Positions 9,408-18,463 of a stretch of DNA of 64,000 nucleotides are shown here, in pieces. The DNA is from VYFG01 sp965203365 (GTDB lineage: Bacteria; Pseudomonadota; Gammaproteobacteria; Arenicellales; Poriferihabitantaceae). Within the stretch, counting starts at the first letter, position 1, and every line of letters starts with the position of its first letter. The notes beneath the pieces were generated by a model. It saw nothing but the letters and a program-made list of their open reading frames with translations, was not told the origin of the DNA and made no database searches. The position numbers and the translations under genes were made by a program. The stretch spans positions 2,480,001-2,544,000 of the forward strand of contig OZ241878.1 in assembly GCA_965203365.1 (NCBI GenBank), read 5' to 3'.

Positions 9408-9443
9408 TTGATTTTTCGGGGGGGGGGGGGGGGGGGGTAGGAT
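9408..9443 (+). promoter_or_regulatory. L1 promoter with G20 spacer
   Basis: A -35-like TTGATT at 9408-9413 and a -10-like TAGGAT at 9438-9443 are separated by 24 bp: TTTC plus 20 consecutive G. The optimum for a sigma-70 promoter is about 17 bp, so slippage in the tract would change promoter strength. An identical arrangement drives L2 in the opposite direction. The predicted 5' leader is about 40 nt before the L1 start. Confidence 0.7.
9418..9437. repeat. poly-G tract, 20 G
   Basis: Uninterrupted run of 20 G between promoter elements of L1. A run of this length is expected to be length-variable in a cell population, and its assembled length is only approximate. Confidence 0.9.
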
Positions 9444-9489
9444 CAATCCTTCTTCCCATGATCCACTCCCTTGACTCGGAGGTCTTGCC

Positions 9490-11112
9490 ATGATGTCCCG
9501 AACCAACCGATGCGTCCCTTGCTCCCTCGCCGTGATCCTGGCCCTGACCGTGGCGGGCTGCGGCGGCGGGGGCGGCAACCCAGCCAACCCACTCACCGGG
9601 GTGGTCGACCTGAAGGGTAGCCAAGACCTGCCCACCGGCCCGATAGAGATTGAGGCGGGCGAGTCGCGGAAGTTTGGCACGACAACCCTGTCGTGCGCGG
9701 CCGGCGGCCGGGACTGCACCCTCACGGTCGTGCAGGACGAGGAGACGGAGGCGCTGACGGCGACCGCGACCGGGGGCCGACTCACCCTGGTGCGGAAGGT
9801 GGACCTGGCGGGCAGCACGGACCTGAACGCCGGCACGACAACCATTCCAGCGGGCGAGTCGGTGACCACCGGTCGGACCACCCTGAGGTGCGCCGCCGGG
9901 GGCGAAGCCTGCGAATTCACGGTCCAGGTGGACCCAGTGACGAATCAGCGGACGGCGACCCAGACCGGCGGCACGCTCACCGTGACGGTGACCCCCCCAC
10001 CGCGGCCAGTGACCCCAGTGACCCCACCGCCGCCGCCCCCCGCCCCGGTGGCGCTGACCCTGCCGGCAATGCATGACCTGAAGAAGGGCACGGTGATCCT
10101 TCCGGCCGGCCAGACCCACACCGCCGGCGGCACCGTCATTGCGTGTCCCACGGACGGGGCGGCCTGCACCGTCGCCATCTCGGACGGCCCGGGCGGGCTC
10201 GTCGGGACGACGACGGGCGGCACCGCCACGGTCACCCTGGTGCCCTTCCCCACCTGGATCGGCACCCGGGGCACAGCCGTCGACACGGCCATCAACACCC
10301 CTCCGGGAGACAATCACACCCTGACCACCGACGACTCCGGCAAGAATTCGGCCACCAAGTTCGACATGGATGAAGTCCTGGTGAGCGCACAGGGCGAGCT
10401 GAGCATCGCCGCCGGCACGCGCCCGGCCGCCCAGCGGTTCACCGATGTCAGGGCGGCGCCGGCGCTCACCGGCTGGACCGAGCGGGTGTTCGAGCGCCCC
10501 CAGGCGCAGGGCGCCACGCAGCGGGTGGTCGTGTACACGAACCGGACGGCGTCCTCCACCCCCTACTACCGGATGGGCTGGTGGATGAACGAGCCGCAGG
10601 CGGCCGACGGCACTCACACCACCTATCGATTCATCGCCACTTCTTCGTTGACTGCCGTCGATGGCAGGCAAGCGGAGATCACGGGAACCGCCACCTACGC
10701 CGGCTCCGCGGTCGGGCTCTACTCCCTGCGCCCCCGGACCGGCGACGCGATGCGGGGCGGGTCCTTTACCGCCACCACCCGCCTGACGGCGGACTTCGGT
10801 GCCGACACGATCGAAGGGGCCATCACCCACTTCCGGGACGAGCAGGGCGCGGCCATCCCGGGCTGGGTGGTCAACCTGAATTCAACGAGCTTGACCAACC
10901 GATTCAATCAAGGCAATACCAGCGGCGTGGGCGCGGGCGGCCTGGGCTGGACGGGCACGTTTATCCAGGTACTCGCCAACCAGACTGGCGTGAATGACCG
11001 TCCACCCCACCACGCGTATGGCACCTTCCACGCCCGGGTCGGTCGCCGCGTCCCCGACACCGGCCCCTACAGTTCGGTGCGGGGCACATTCGCCGCCAAG
11101 AAGACCGAGTAG
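9490..11112 (+). CDS. surface-type lipoprotein L1, TbpB-like barrel
   Basis: A 540-residue lipoprotein. Signal peptide MMSRTNRCVPCSLAVILALT with lipobox VAGC, followed by Gly. There is a good ribosome-binding site (CGGAGG, 9477-9482) 7 bp before the start. Residues about 35-260 contain three repeats of 50-60 residues, each with a paired cysteine motif (CAAGGRDC, CAAGGEAC, CPTDGAAC). A Pro-rich linker (residues about 168-185) separates the second and third. The C-terminal half is beta-rich with YYRMGWWMNEP and a terminal RGTFAAKK, matching the shared pattern of the other lipoproteins here and resembling TbpB-type barrels that Slam displays at the cell surface. Ligand unknown. Promoter and leader are shared with L2. 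Confidence 0.85.
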   Translation: MMSRTNRCVPCSLAVILALTVAGCGGGGGNPANPLTGVVDLKGSQDLPTGPIEIEAGESRKFGTTTLSCAAGGRDCTLTVVQDEETEALTATATGGRLTLVRKVDLAGSTDLNAGTTTIPAGESVTTGRTTLRCAAGGEACEFTVQVDPVTNQRTATQTGGTLTVTVTPPPRPVTPVTPPPPPPAPVALTLPAMHDLKKGTVILPAGQTHTAGGTVIACPTDGAACTVAISDGPGGLVGTTTGGTATVTLVPFPTWIGTRGTAVDTAINTPPGDNHTLTTDDSGKNSATKFDMDEVLVSAQGELSIAAGTRPAAQRFTDVRAAPALTGWTERVFERPQAQGATQRVVVYTNRTASSTPYYRMGWWMNEPQAADGTHTTYRFIATSSLTAVDGRQAEITGTATYAGSAVGLYSLRPRTGDAMRGGSFTATTRLTADFGADTIEGAITHFRDEQGAAIPGWVVNLNSTSLTNRFNQGNTSGVGAGGLGWTGTFIQVLANQTGVNDRPPHHAYGTFHARVGRRVPDTGPYSSVRGTFAAKKTE

Positions 11113-11627
11113 GCGAGCCCGTCCGGCCGGGGAGGGCGGTTCCCCCCTCATCCCCGGCCGACCGGGGGCGAAATCCTCCCATCGGGTCCGGCCGCCCGGC
11201 CGATCATGGGATCACGGACCCGGGGGATGACGCTCAGGCCGGGAGGGAACGGATCAGACGCTCGGGGGGAGCGGCTGTTGCCACGGCGCCAGTCGTTTCG
11301 TCGACGGACCCCATGCCCTGGTAAAGACGGCAGTGAACCGATGGGTCGAGACGGGACCCGTGCCCTGATGGGGCCCACTTGTTTCTCCGTCCTCCGAACA
11401 ACCGCCGGCCGCCCCCAGGGCGAAATGCGGCGGGCGGATGACCGGTGACCGACTCCCGGAATCCCGGGCATGACCCGCCAGACGGCGATTTCAGCCCCGC
11501 CAAAGACCGGTCTCCTGCCGGCTGCCGGCCCCGCAGCCGGTCCTCCTGGCAACCCGTCAGGGAACCGCCGCCCTCCCCCATCCGGCCCCGTTCCGGGCCT
11601 CGGTCGATGCCCCCCCGGGAACGCGGA
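11113..11627. other. convergent intergenic region between L1 and L2
   Basis: The two convergent lipoprotein genes end here. The sequence is GC-rich with several short inverted repeats that could terminate transcription from both sides. No convincing gene was seen. Confidence 0.5.
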
Positions 11628-13322
11628 CTACTGGGACGGCTTGTTCACGCCGAACCCGCCGACCATCCGGCCGAGGTTGTGGTATTCGGTGTAGAACGTC
11701 CCGACCGCCACATCCGGCAAGCCGTCCGTCGTGTCGCCGCCTTCGGCGAACGTCCCCTCCCACTGGCCGGAGGCATTCGCGACGGTTCCGTCCCTGGTCC
11801 ACTTGGTGCCACCGCCCGCAATGGGCTGGTCGAAGCCCCCATCGGCGACGAACGGCTTCTTCAGCAGTTCGACCGACCAGGCCCGCGCAGTGCCCGCCGT
11901 GGCGCTGCCCAGGGCCCCCGTCCGAAACCCGCTGATCGTGCCCGTGACCGTGTTGGCGCTGAAGTCAGCCTCCAGCGTGGCGTCGGCCTCGAACCAGCCG
12001 GCGTGGCTGTCCGCGGCCACCGTGCTGTTGATGGCGTAGTAGCCACCCGCCCCGCCCGTGTACGTCGCCTGCCCCTGCAACGAGTCCCGCGTCAGGTTGG
12101 TGATTTCGCGCACGACCCCCCCGCCGGGATCCCTCACGGCATAGAACGCGCTCGCAGTCCAGGTCTTGTCGTCCCGGGTTCTGTGGATCCACCAGCCGTA
12201 GGTGCTGTAGCCCTCGTCCTGCAGCGGGGGGCCAGCCGTCGTCGGGGCGTCCGGATCGTCGGGCTTGAACTGCCACACCGCCTTGTTCTGGTTGAACGAC
12301 GCCCCCGCCTTCTCCGCCCCGCCGAGCATGACGCCCAGCTTGTCCGCCGAATACTGGTCGGAGGTGAGCCGGGCCGCGCACACGTTTTCGCCGGAGGGCG
12401 TGCAGATGAACTCCCCAGGCACCGCGTCGAAGAGGCCGCGGATCTTGACGGTGGTGTCGTCCCCCTGCAGGGGATAGACCTTCACCCCGGCCGTGTTGGT
12501 GCCAGCGGCGAAGCCAAAGCTCGCCGACCGCGCGATCACGCCGCCCTGACCCTCCGTCTCGGCCTCCGAGAGCAGCCCATTGGAGAAGTAATTGCCCCAC
12601 TCGGCATCATCCGAGAACTTCTTCCCCGGCTGGGGCTTGGGGTCCGCGATGTTCCCGTAGACATACGCCTCGTAGCGGCTGCCGTCGCTGGGCGCCTCGG
12701 CCGCCACGTACCGCTTCCGCGTCCAGCCCTGTCGCTTCACGGCCGCCGTGTCGGGGTCGACCTTCATGCTCACATCCCCGTCACCCTTCTTCACCCTCAG
12801 GACCAGGGGCTTCTCAGTCGTCCAGTACACGCTCCGATTGCCTTCGCCGCCGTCTTGGGAAAATCCGGCCAAGCCGGTGTAGAGCCTCAGCGCGGCCGCC
12901 GCCTGCTGCTCGGCCTCGGCCTGGGCCTGGGCCTTCTCAGCCGCCGCGTCGGCGTCGGCCTTCGCCTTCGCCGCCACCGCCGCGGCCACCTCAGCCGTGT
13001 AGCCAGCAGAGTCCGCCGCCGTCACCCGCCCCCCGGTGTAGGTGGCCGTGCCATCGGCCTTGACCGTGACCGTGCAGCCATCGCCCCCCGCCGCACAGCG
13101 GTAGGTGACCTCGCCGAGCGTCTTCGAGGCCCCGGCGGCGATCTCCAGCGTGCCGGCTTCCTTGTCGGCGCCCGCGGACACGGAAGACATGTCCACCATC
13201 ATGGGAGCCGGCGGGGGCGGGGGGGGCTTCGGTTGCGCACTCCCGCCGCCGCAACCCGCCAGGGTCAGGGCCAGGATCACGGCGAGGAAGCAAGGGACGC
13301 AGCGGTTCGTTCGGGACATCAT
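11628..13322 (-). CDS. surface-type lipoprotein L2, TbpB-like barrel
   Basis: A 564-residue lipoprotein convergent with L1. The signal peptide MMSRTNRCVPCFLAVILALT plus LAGC differs from that of L1 at only two residues. One Cys-pair unit (CAAGGDGC) follows, then an Ala/Lys/Asp-rich helical segment (AAAVAAKAKADADAAAEKAQ). The barrel part contains the disulphide-type loop FICTPSGENVC, the tryptophan pair YGWWIHR, SAFYAVRDP, and a C terminus VGTFYTEYHNLGRMVGGFG. Homologous C-terminal patterns occur in all other lipoproteins of the window. The body is otherwise clearly different from L1. Likely Slam-dependent and surface exposed (inferred). Confidence 0.85.
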   Translation of the reverse strand: MMSRTNRCVPCFLAVILALTLAGCGGGSAQPKPPPPPPAPMMVDMSSVSAGADKEAGTLEIAAGASKTLGEVTYRCAAGGDGCTVTVKADGTATYTGGRVTAADSAGYTAEVAAAVAAKAKADADAAAEKAQAQAEAEQQAAAALRLYTGLAGFSQDGGEGNRSVYWTTEKPLVLRVKKGDGDVSMKVDPDTAAVKRQGWTRKRYVAAEAPSDGSRYEAYVYGNIADPKPQPGKKFSDDAEWGNYFSNGLLSEAETEGQGGVIARSASFGFAAGTNTAGVKVYPLQGDDTTVKIRGLFDAVPGEFICTPSGENVCAARLTSDQYSADKLGVMLGGAEKAGASFNQNKAVWQFKPDDPDAPTTAGPPLQDEGYSTYGWWIHRTRDDKTWTASAFYAVRDPGGGVVREITNLTRDSLQGQATYTGGAGGYYAINSTVAADSHAGWFEADATLEADFSANTVTGTISGFRTGALGSATAGTARAWSVELLKKPFVADGGFDQPIAGGGTKWTRDGTVANASGQWEGTFAEGGDTTDGLPDVAVGTFYTEYHNLGRMVGGFGVNKPSQ

Positions 13323-13368
13323 GACAAGCCCTCCGAGTCAAGGGGATGGACAAAGGCAAGAAGGATTG

Positions 13369-13404
13369 ATCCTACCCCCCCCCCCCCCCCCCCCGAAAAA
13401 TCAA
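13369..13404 (-). promoter_or_regulatory. L2 promoter with C20 (G20 on coding strand) spacer
   Basis: Read on the minus strand: TTGATT at 13404-13399, TTTC plus G20, then TAGGAT at 13374-13369. The spacer is 24 bp, the same as the L1 promoter, and the flanks continue identical for tens of bases on both sides. Confidence 0.7.
13375..13394. repeat. poly-C tract, 20 C
   Basis: Uninterrupted run of 20 C, the mirror of the tract at 9418-9437, inside the L2 promoter spacer. Confidence 0.9.
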
Positions 13405-13450
13405 CCCCGGATCAAGACTTTTCAGGGAAAAAATGACTCCCGGTCCCGGC

Positions 13451-13810
13451 CAGCCCTCCCGGCGCGGGTCGATCGAACGGGGCTTCCACGCGCTCAAGGT
13501 CGGTCCCCGGATCGAAGACCGACGCCTCGAGGAGGCCGACGACGGGCGCCCGGGCCGGGCCTTCAATGCGATCACCGCCTGTCGGGTCGGGGACGGGAGG
13601 CGCCTGGCCCGCGAACGGCCACGGCGTCTGCCCGGTTCACGCGGTCTTCCCGACCCCCTGACCCGCCAGACCGGGGGGGTCCTGACCGCCGGGCGGGCGG
13701 GAGGTTGTCCGTCCCCACGTCAGCCGATGCCAGGAACGCAGACGCCCTGGCCGGGCCGGCAGCGGCTGAAGGGGGAAGTGATCGGGGATGAATGGGGTCC
13801 CCCCGCGCAG
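13451..13810 (+). pseudogene. IS4/Tn5-like transposase C-terminal remnant
   Basis: A plus-strand frame reads SIERGFHALKVGPRIEDRRL then FNAITACRV, the usual sequence around the third catalytic acid of IS4 transposases (here the IE of the Y-(2)-R-(3)-E-(6)-K signature). Further on, PMPGTQTPWPGRQRLKG resembles the extreme C terminus of the same family. The first two catalytic domains are absent. It lies just outside the L2 promoter, and similar remnants border most lipoprotein cassettes. Confidence 0.6.
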
Positions 13811-15177
13811 GCCACCGACTGACGCAGGAGGAACCCACTGACGAAATGAGGGGATGGACAATGAAAATCAGGATGGACAGAGGGCGGGGTCAAATGGGAT
13901 GAGTGGATAGGTCGTCAACCGCCCACCCAGTCCGGTTGACAAGATAAGACCGACCCATGGATTTCGTCCGGTGGGGCACCGTCACCAATCCTTCATACCT
14001 CGTCGGACGAGGCAGCGGTTTCGCGGGGGTCCACGATCTTGTTCGAAGCGCCGTTCGCCGGTCGGTCCGCCTTGGCGTCGGATCTGCTGGCTATACTTGG
14101 CGTGCTGGCATCCATCAAGCTGACGACAAAGCGGCCCTGACGGCCCGAGAGGTGGTCCAAAGGGGCCCGGCGGGCGTCACCGTTGGACTCCGCCGCCACC
14201 ACCATGCAACGGCCATCCCCATCGTGGCCATGGTCTTTTTGTCCCTATCCGCCTTCATGATGACCGCTTCGGTCGTCTCCACTTCATGTCGGCAGCGGAG
14301 ACCGGGGGGTCGCCCCTTACCATGCCGTCCGCCGTCTTGGGCCTGGGCCATGTCCTTATATCGCCACGAACATCGCGGAACGATGTCGTGCAGCGCCCAG
14401 CGCTCCGGGGTCATCTTCCAGGGCACAGCCGAGGCGACCCGGCGCCGGCTCGGCGCCTTGCCCTGGGCGGGCTGAGGTCGATCCCCCCGCTGTCCGCGAT
14501 GGCGGGACAGCTTTCGGGAAATCGAACTGATGTCCCGTCCGAGCTGTACGGCCATCGGTCGCTGGGACCGCCCCGTGGACTGGAGAGCGGAAATGGGCGA
14601 TCTGTCCAAGTGGGTCAGGGGTGTGGCCGCCAGTCGGCATGACCCTTCTCCGTTGATTGGTCAACTGAGGGGGTCGGTCATCCTCTGGCCCGCTGCCATC
14701 TGCTCTACCTCAAGCGATCAGACGACGGGGCCAAGGGTTGCACTTCAAAGTGGCACGGGGGATGACGTTTCTTGGGCCAGGGATCAGGGAAAAAAAGACG
14801 GAATCGATACAAGCTGGCTTCTGGGACGGCCGGATCCCAACACCTTAACCAGCATCGTCGCATACGATACAGACATTGGAAATGTCATATCGTTTCAACC
14901 AGGACCGGCTGGGCCTTCGACACCATCCCTCTTCCGGGAAGCCCATACTCTACGGGCATGGACCCGCTCGGACGAAACAGGCCGGATCGGCCCTGACGTC
15001 GGAGGATGGCGTCTGCTAAACTCCCCAAAAGTCGAGATGAACGCCATCCATGGTCGAAATAAGCCACTGGGAGCGCTGAAATCTTCGGTCGCTGCCGCGA
15101 TCCCTCCATTCAGGCGACATTCTCATTTCGGGATCGCGGTGAGTATTGCACTTCGGAGTGGAAGTGGGGTATTCAAC
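13811..15177. other. no gene recognised
   Basis: About 1.4 kb without a convincing coding region. A long plus-strand frame starting at 14530 runs into the metalloprotease-like gene, but its first 228 codons show no domain features and lie before the likely promoter. Confidence 0.5.
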
Positions 15178-15185
15178 TGTATAAT
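15178..15185 (+). promoter_or_regulatory. extended -10 promoter candidate
   Basis: TGTATAAT at 15178-15185 is a perfect extended -10 hexamer in otherwise GC-rich sequence, 28 bp before the ATG at 15214. No good -35 is present, as is common for extended -10 promoters. Confidence 0.5.
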
Positions 15186-15213
15186 AGCACTCAAGCAATC
15201 AAGTGTCGTCACT

Positions 15214-16986
15214 ATGATAATTCTGGACACAAACATGATGTCAGTCCGACAGTTGGCCCGGCGTAAGATTTCCGCGGTGACAATTGTCAATTTTCTATTG
15301 ATGGGGGTCGCATTGGCGGGGAGCGCGTTGGCGGAGGGTCTGTCGTGCCGGGACAACTCGCCCATCCCGGATCGGATCTGTCTTGAGGGAGCGACTGGGG
15401 ATTCATTCATTGGCCTGGCGGCCGCCCGGGGTACGGAGTCGGCCCCGGCTGCACGGGCACAGCCCTTCCAGACGAAGAGTGTCCGAAAGCGTAACCGGAC
15501 GGCCGCTGACCTGCAAAAGAGTTGGAATAATACGGCGGGCGTTGCCCGGCATTTGGGCGTGAAGCCGCTCCAGGCCAAGCCGGCAAAAAAGGCGAAAAAG
15601 CGCTTCGATCGCCTGCGGGCCGCCCATATGGACAGCAACGGATCAAACGCCGTTTTACACAATGTCCCCCTGAAGTCCCTCACCGTGCTCGGTCAGCGGG
15701 ATGGGTTGACCTTTGGCGCCTGGAAAGGCGGCCCGGCCGGCACCATGCCTATCCGGTTCCATTTCGGGCCTCACGAGACCCAGCCGGCCAACGGGCTTTT
15801 GCCGAAGAAAAGAAACGGCGCGTCGGGGGAGTTCATGGGCGTGCTGCGCCGTTCGGCGAAAGTCTGGTCGAGACGGCTGGTGGATACCGGCCAGCGCCAT
15901 ACCGTCACCCTGAACGACGGCACCACCTACCGGGATGTCCGGGGGCTAGTGCTCCAAGTCATCCTCCGGGACCGCAATGCCGTGAGCGGCGGCATCCGCA
16001 AGTGGGAGCATGGTCCCGACGGGGAAGACTTTCTTGTCCGTTACGGGATGATCGGCATTTCCAAATATGTGCACGACAATCTGCACGACGGCATGCCGAG
16101 CACGGTGGCCCACGAGATCGGTCATGCCCTCGGGATTGTCAACACCACGGCGGATTTCTATCTGGGCACCTACTACAACGCCGACAAGCATACCTGGAAC
16201 GGCCCGAACGCCAAGCTCGCCTATGGGGGGAAACCGGTGCCGATGCAGTGGCGGCATAAGGACCAGTGGTGGATGGTGAAGCAGCCCCATGAGGCCGATG
16301 CCGTGCGCGACAAGGGGCATTTGGGGGTCTGCACCTCGCTGATGGCCTACTGCCGGGACGATTATGACGGGGGCATGCCGGCCGAACTGGACTATGGCTT
16401 TTTGGCCGATATCGGCTACGAGCTCGTCGATAAGAAAGTGGCCGCCGAGACCGAACGTTACGGTTACGCCGCTTGGGGCGATTGGGCCGCGTGGGGAGTC
16501 AGCGTCGAGCGGGATCTCCAGGACAATCTGCATGAGAATCCACATGACTTCACGCTGGCCTACGCCAATGCCTTCGGGACGTCGCCTGCCACCCCCCTGG
16601 CGGACAACGCTGCGCTGGCCGTGAGCGGCCAGGCGGTCTGGGAAGGGCGGTTGCTCGGGGTGGATCTCGGCAGGCACCGCCTGCCTCCGGTGACGGGGGA
16701 GGCGACCCTGCAAGTCGATCTCGACACGCTGGCCGGGACGGTCCAGTTCCGCAATCTCCAGGTGCATGTCGGCAGCATTCGTGAGATCACCCGCGCCAAA
16801 CCCTTTCGGCAACCCCAACTCCGCTACGAGATCAAGGTCACCGGCCACCAGTTCGGTGACACGGACCGCCGGGTGACGGGCGGGTTTTACGGCCCGGCGC
16901 ATCAGGAGATGGCCGGGGTCGTCAACGATCCGCGTTCCACGGTCAATCTGCTCGGCGGGTTCGGGGGCATCCGGGAGAGCGAATAG
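15214..16986 (+). CDS. secreted zincin-like protein with C-terminal TbpB-like domain
   Basis: About 590 residues. A Sec signal peptide ends in VALAGSALA, without a canonical lipobox. Two RAQPFQTKS- and AKPAKKAKKR-type basic segments follow. The central domain has a zinc-protease helix, HEIGHALGI, at residue 300, and a later SLMAY (about residue 375) resembling the Met-turn of metzincins. The expected third ligand (HExxHxxGxxH/D) is N here. The last ~130 residues have ALAVSGQAVWEGRLLG, GGFYGPAHQEMAGVV and a terminal LLGGFGGIRE, the pattern of TbpB-type barrels in the neighbouring lipoproteins. A protease, or an inactive zincin, carried by a Slam-type barrel is the best reading. The start could also be 15235. 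Confidence 0.7.
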   Translation: MIILDTNMMSVRQLARRKISAVTIVNFLLMGVALAGSALAEGLSCRDNSPIPDRICLEGATGDSFIGLAAARGTESAPAARAQPFQTKSVRKRNRTAADLQKSWNNTAGVARHLGVKPLQAKPAKKAKKRFDRLRAAHMDSNGSNAVLHNVPLKSLTVLGQRDGLTFGAWKGGPAGTMPIRFHFGPHETQPANGLLPKKRNGASGEFMGVLRRSAKVWSRRLVDTGQRHTVTLNDGTTYRDVRGLVLQVILRDRNAVSGGIRKWEHGPDGEDFLVRYGMIGISKYVHDNLHDGMPSTVAHEIGHALGIVNTTADFYLGTYYNADKHTWNGPNAKLAYGGKPVPMQWRHKDQWWMVKQPHEADAVRDKGHLGVCTSLMAYCRDDYDGGMPAELDYGFLADIGYELVDKKVAAETERYGYAAWGDWAAWGVSVERDLQDNLHENPHDFTLAYANAFGTSPATPLADNAALAVSGQAVWEGRLLGVDLGRHRLPPVTGEATLQVDLDTLAGTVQFRNLQVHVGSIREITRAKPFRQPQLRYEIKVTGHQFGDTDRRVTGGFYGPAHQEMAGVVNDPRSTVNLLGGFGGIRESE

Positions 16987-18092
16987 CCGACCGGACGCCG
17001 ACCAGCCGGGCACGGGTTTCGGCGATTTCCCCCAGTCGCCCGGAACGGAATGACAAAAGATGGGATGGAGGCGGTCTGTCGGGAGGATGGCCCGCCATTC
17101 CCGCGGGCTTGCCTCAGGTCGGAACCATCACTGACCCCTCCCGTTCAAACGCGTCTGGCGGCAGGTCGGGGAGTGGACGCTTCCGCGGACCGGCCGGTTT
17201 CTGAAACCTGGGCGAACGGATGCTCCTGAAATCCCTTACCGCCGACCCCCACGATCCCAAGTCTTGATGCGTCATCCGGTATCGATCCCTTCCCCCTTCA
17301 GTTCCCGCTCGGCCGGCTGAAATCAAGACACAGCCCAACGACCGGACCGAGTCTATCCGAATCCCCTCCTCCGCCTCGCCAAGACACGCCACGGATGGGG
17401 CCTGCCTGGCTGACTGGGTGCCCGAAGGGGGCGTTGCCGGTCTTTGGGTCTGGAACACTTCGTTCCCACGGCGCTGACGTACCCGGGCCCTGTGCCCGAG
17501 GGGCATCCACCGGTCCTCGCGAGTGCGATGGGTCGGAGGCCGTTTCGGCAGCGATCTGGCCTTGGGATCTCGGGGGATGAATGAAAAACCCTATGGCCGA
17601 TGACTCGATACCTGCCCAGCAGTGGAAGACAACATTTTTTTTCACCGAACCCGAAGAACCCCCCGGCTTTATTGACTTTTCCCGGTCAGCATGCACCCCG
17701 GGATGATTGACAATATCTTGAGAGCGGTGCCAGGAGACCCATTCCGAACCGGACGGCTGGCTGGGTCTTGTTTGGGGCAATGAATGGACTCTCGGCGCGG
17801 AAGATACAGGATGCCGGGGAGCCGCTACGCGTTTGAGTGATCTCCGGGTCGTTTTGTCTTCGGTGGTCACCGACCTAGGGAGACTCCGGGCTGGCGCGGG
17901 TCGACTGACCCGCTTCGTCGCGCTGACTGGGTCCCCGCGCAACCTGCCCGGCCCGGATGGCCGTAGGACCGGGAATGCCGGGATCCCCGTCTGAAAAATC
18001 CCGTTCGCAGTCGGGGGTTGATGGCCTTCGCCAAGAGATCCGCTATCCCCCGGAGCACGGTCCCGCCGCAGCCACCGGGGGATCGGCGTGTG
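16987..18092. other. no gene recognised
   Basis: About 1.1 kb between the zincin-like gene and the RTX reading frame. Open frames are compositional only. No RNA gene or promoter stands out. Confidence 0.5.
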
Positions 18093-18463
18093 TCAGGCGT
18101 CGACCAGGTCAAGAATCTCGAAGTCGTTGGCGTCCAGCGTTTCGCCCGTCGTGATGGTCAGGGAGTTCCCTGGACTGAAGGTGATCGTGATGGTGCCTTC
18201 GCCTGGCGTGAGGGTCAGATCGCTGAACTGATCGACGCCGTCGATCCCCCTCAGGCGGATCGTGTCCCCATCCGTGAAGTCCGTGATGGTGTCGTGGCCA
18301 CCGTGGTAGACGAAGACATCGTCCCCCTCCCCGCCGGTGAGGGTGTCGTCCCCTGCCCCGCCGCTCAGCTTGTCATCGCCGTCGCCGCCATTGAGCGTGT
18401 CGTTGCCCTTGCCGCCCTTCAGCTTGTCGTTACCGGCGCCGCCGTTGAGCGTATCGTTGCCCG
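18093..18463 (-). other. out-of-frame C-terminal part of the RTX protein
   Basis: In the frame shifted by one base from 18419-19378, translation after the G11 tract continues as GNDTLNGGAGNDKLKGGKG, more nonapeptide repeats, then FVYHGGHDTITDF and a C terminus FEILDLVDA ending at 18093. This is the natural end of the RTX protein. A tract of 9 or 12 G would join it to the upstream part and give about 428 residues. Confidence 0.8.

Noticed and set aside
14530..15213. N-terminal extension of the zincin-like protein to 14530
   Set aside because: The extension lacks domain features, and a signal peptide plus an extended -10 promoter sit at the internal start near 15214.
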